53,477 bases of DNA from Prolixibacteraceae bacterium (GTDB lineage Bacteria; Bacteroidota; Bacteroidia; Bacteroidales; Prolixibacteraceae): contig JAQIBQ010000311.1 in NCBI GenBank assembly GCA_027859005.1, positions 1-53,477 on the forward strand, written 5' to 3'. Of the stretch, positions 52,884 through 53,477 are shown one piece after another. Made by a program: the position numbers and the translations under genes. Every line of letters starts with the position of its first letter. The stretch's first letter is position 1. A model generated the notes under the pieces. It made no database searches. It was not told where the DNA came from and saw nothing but the letters and a program-made list of their open reading frames with translations.

Positions 52884-53123
52884 AGAAAAAAATTTAGTTA
52901 TAGTTATTAAAGATGTTAGATTAAATGCGTTTATATCGGTTGTTTATAAAAGCCTTTTACTGGAACTATTTTCAATTATCGAAAGTATTTCAAAGTGTTA
53001 ATGTAAAAGGTTGGTAAACTGTTTGAAAATGAGGGGTGAATTATCTTTTATGTGGCGTGTGGTATTTGTAATACGCAGATATATAGTCGAATACAGCTGT
53101 GTGGATTTTGTTGTAAATACCAA

Positions 53124-53159
53124 TTTGTCACCAAAGAAGTGATAATTTACCTACTTTTG
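53124..53159 (+). promoter_or_regulatory. Possible promoter of the hybrid two-component regulator gene
   Basis: TACTTTTG at 53152-53159 matches TAnnTTTG, and TTTG at 53124-53127 lies 24 bases upstream, a little long for the -33 element. The ATG at 53186 follows 26 bases after. The rest of the 302-base region shows no clear operator or repeat. Confidence 0.42.
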
Positions 53160-53185
53160 GAAGAACCTAAACTTATTTAAAAATC

Positions 53186-53477
53186 ATGCTTGAATTGAAC
53201 TTGAAATGTAACAAGTGGACAATACTTATTATTGCGTTGTTATCATTTTGTTTATCCGGATTTTCTGCTGAAATCGAACGGTTTGAGCATTATACATCCG
53301 ATGAAGGTTTGTCGCAAAATACAATAACGAGTATACATTGCGATAACAATGGTTTTATGTGGTTTGGAACCATGAATGGTTTAAACCGATTCGATGGGTA
53401 CAATTTTAAAGTTTATCAGAATTCAGAAAGGACTCCTGATATTTTAACAAACAACCGAGTAATTTCAATTTGGGAAG
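53186..53477 (+). CDS. Hybrid two-component system regulator (HTCS), N-terminal part (cut by window end)
   Basis: ATG at 53186 opens a frame of 97 codons that runs off the window. After a signal/anchor helix (WTILIIALLSFCLSGFSAE) it reads IERFEHYTSDEGLSQNTITSIHCDNNGFMWFGTMNGLNRFDGYNF in sequence, the first blades of the periplasmic Reg_prop beta-propeller. Proteins with this start in Bacteroidota are HTCS regulators: one polypeptide carrying a propeller sensor, histidine kinase, receiver and AraC-type DNA-binding domain. They bind an oligosaccharide and switch on the adjacent utilisation locus. Divergent placement beside susC and pectin enzymes points to a pectin fragment signal. The kinase and DNA-binding parts are outside the window, so the family call rests on the propeller start and context. 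Confidence 0.88.
   Translation, partial: MLELNLKCNKWTILIIALLSFCLSGFSAEIERFEHYTSDEGLSQNTITSIHCDNNGFMWFGTMNGLNRFDGYNFKVYQNSERTPDILTNNRVISIWE

Overview
The window looks like a Bacteroidota chromosome, most likely an anaerobic or facultative marine-type member of the Bacteroidales/Marinilabiliales. The taxonomic order is inferred. The phylum rests on what is encoded: SusC/SusD pair, a hybrid two-component regulator with propeller repeats, PorP/SprF, type IX secretion (T9SS) sorting domains of both type A and type B, an EF-G2-like factor, AT-rich DNA and TAnnTTTG-like -7 boxes. No rRNA, tRNA, CRISPR array, phage gene or transposase was recognised.

Layout. (1) 1-1973 (+): the end of a sensor histidine kinase and a sigma-54-dependent NtrC-type response regulator. 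(2) 1977-16427 (-): a 4495-residue surface protein built of about 16 PKD-like and more than 20 cadherin/VCBS-like modules with a type B T9SS signal, followed by its PorP/SprF-type partner. (3) 17168-28390 (+): seven tightly packed genes forming a predicted electron-transfer conduit. These are a diheme cytochrome b, a membrane-anchored FeS/FAD/NAD(P) protein, three multiheme cytochromes c with 20, 55 and 13 CxxCH motifs (88 in all), an outer-membrane beta-barrel and an OB-fold lipoprotein. (4) 28665-30824 (-): an EF-G paralogue lacking the catalytic histidine. (5) 31126-34657 (+): a C39-peptidase ABC exporter and its HlyD-type adaptor. (6) 34747-36522 (-): an MsbA-like ABC exporter. (7) 36862-39060: two outer-membrane-type proteins of unknown function, one with a signal peptide broken by an apparent one-base deletion. 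(8) 39085-53477: a pectin utilisation locus with pectin methylesterase, two PL1 lyases, esterases, GH43, GH105, SusD, SusC and a divergent hybrid two-component regulator cut by the window end.

How they work together. The pectin locus is a near-complete set for methylated and acetylated pectin. CE8 and CE12 would de-esterify, the PL1 lyases cut the backbone, SusC/SusD import oligomers, GH105 removes the unsaturated uronic acid, and the hybrid regulator senses the released oligosaccharide. In the cytochrome operon, a cytoplasmic FAD/FeS domain could pass electrons from NAD(P)H to the diheme b protein, then to periplasmic multiheme proteins and the outer membrane. The direction and terminal acceptor are unknown, and no terminal reductase or cytochrome maturation gene is in the window.

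The strongest candidate for something undescribed is region 3. Its 55-heme protein is the 13-heme neighbour with seven copies of an exactly 143-residue hexaheme unit inserted between two conserved caps, which looks like a cytochrome that grows by adding modules.
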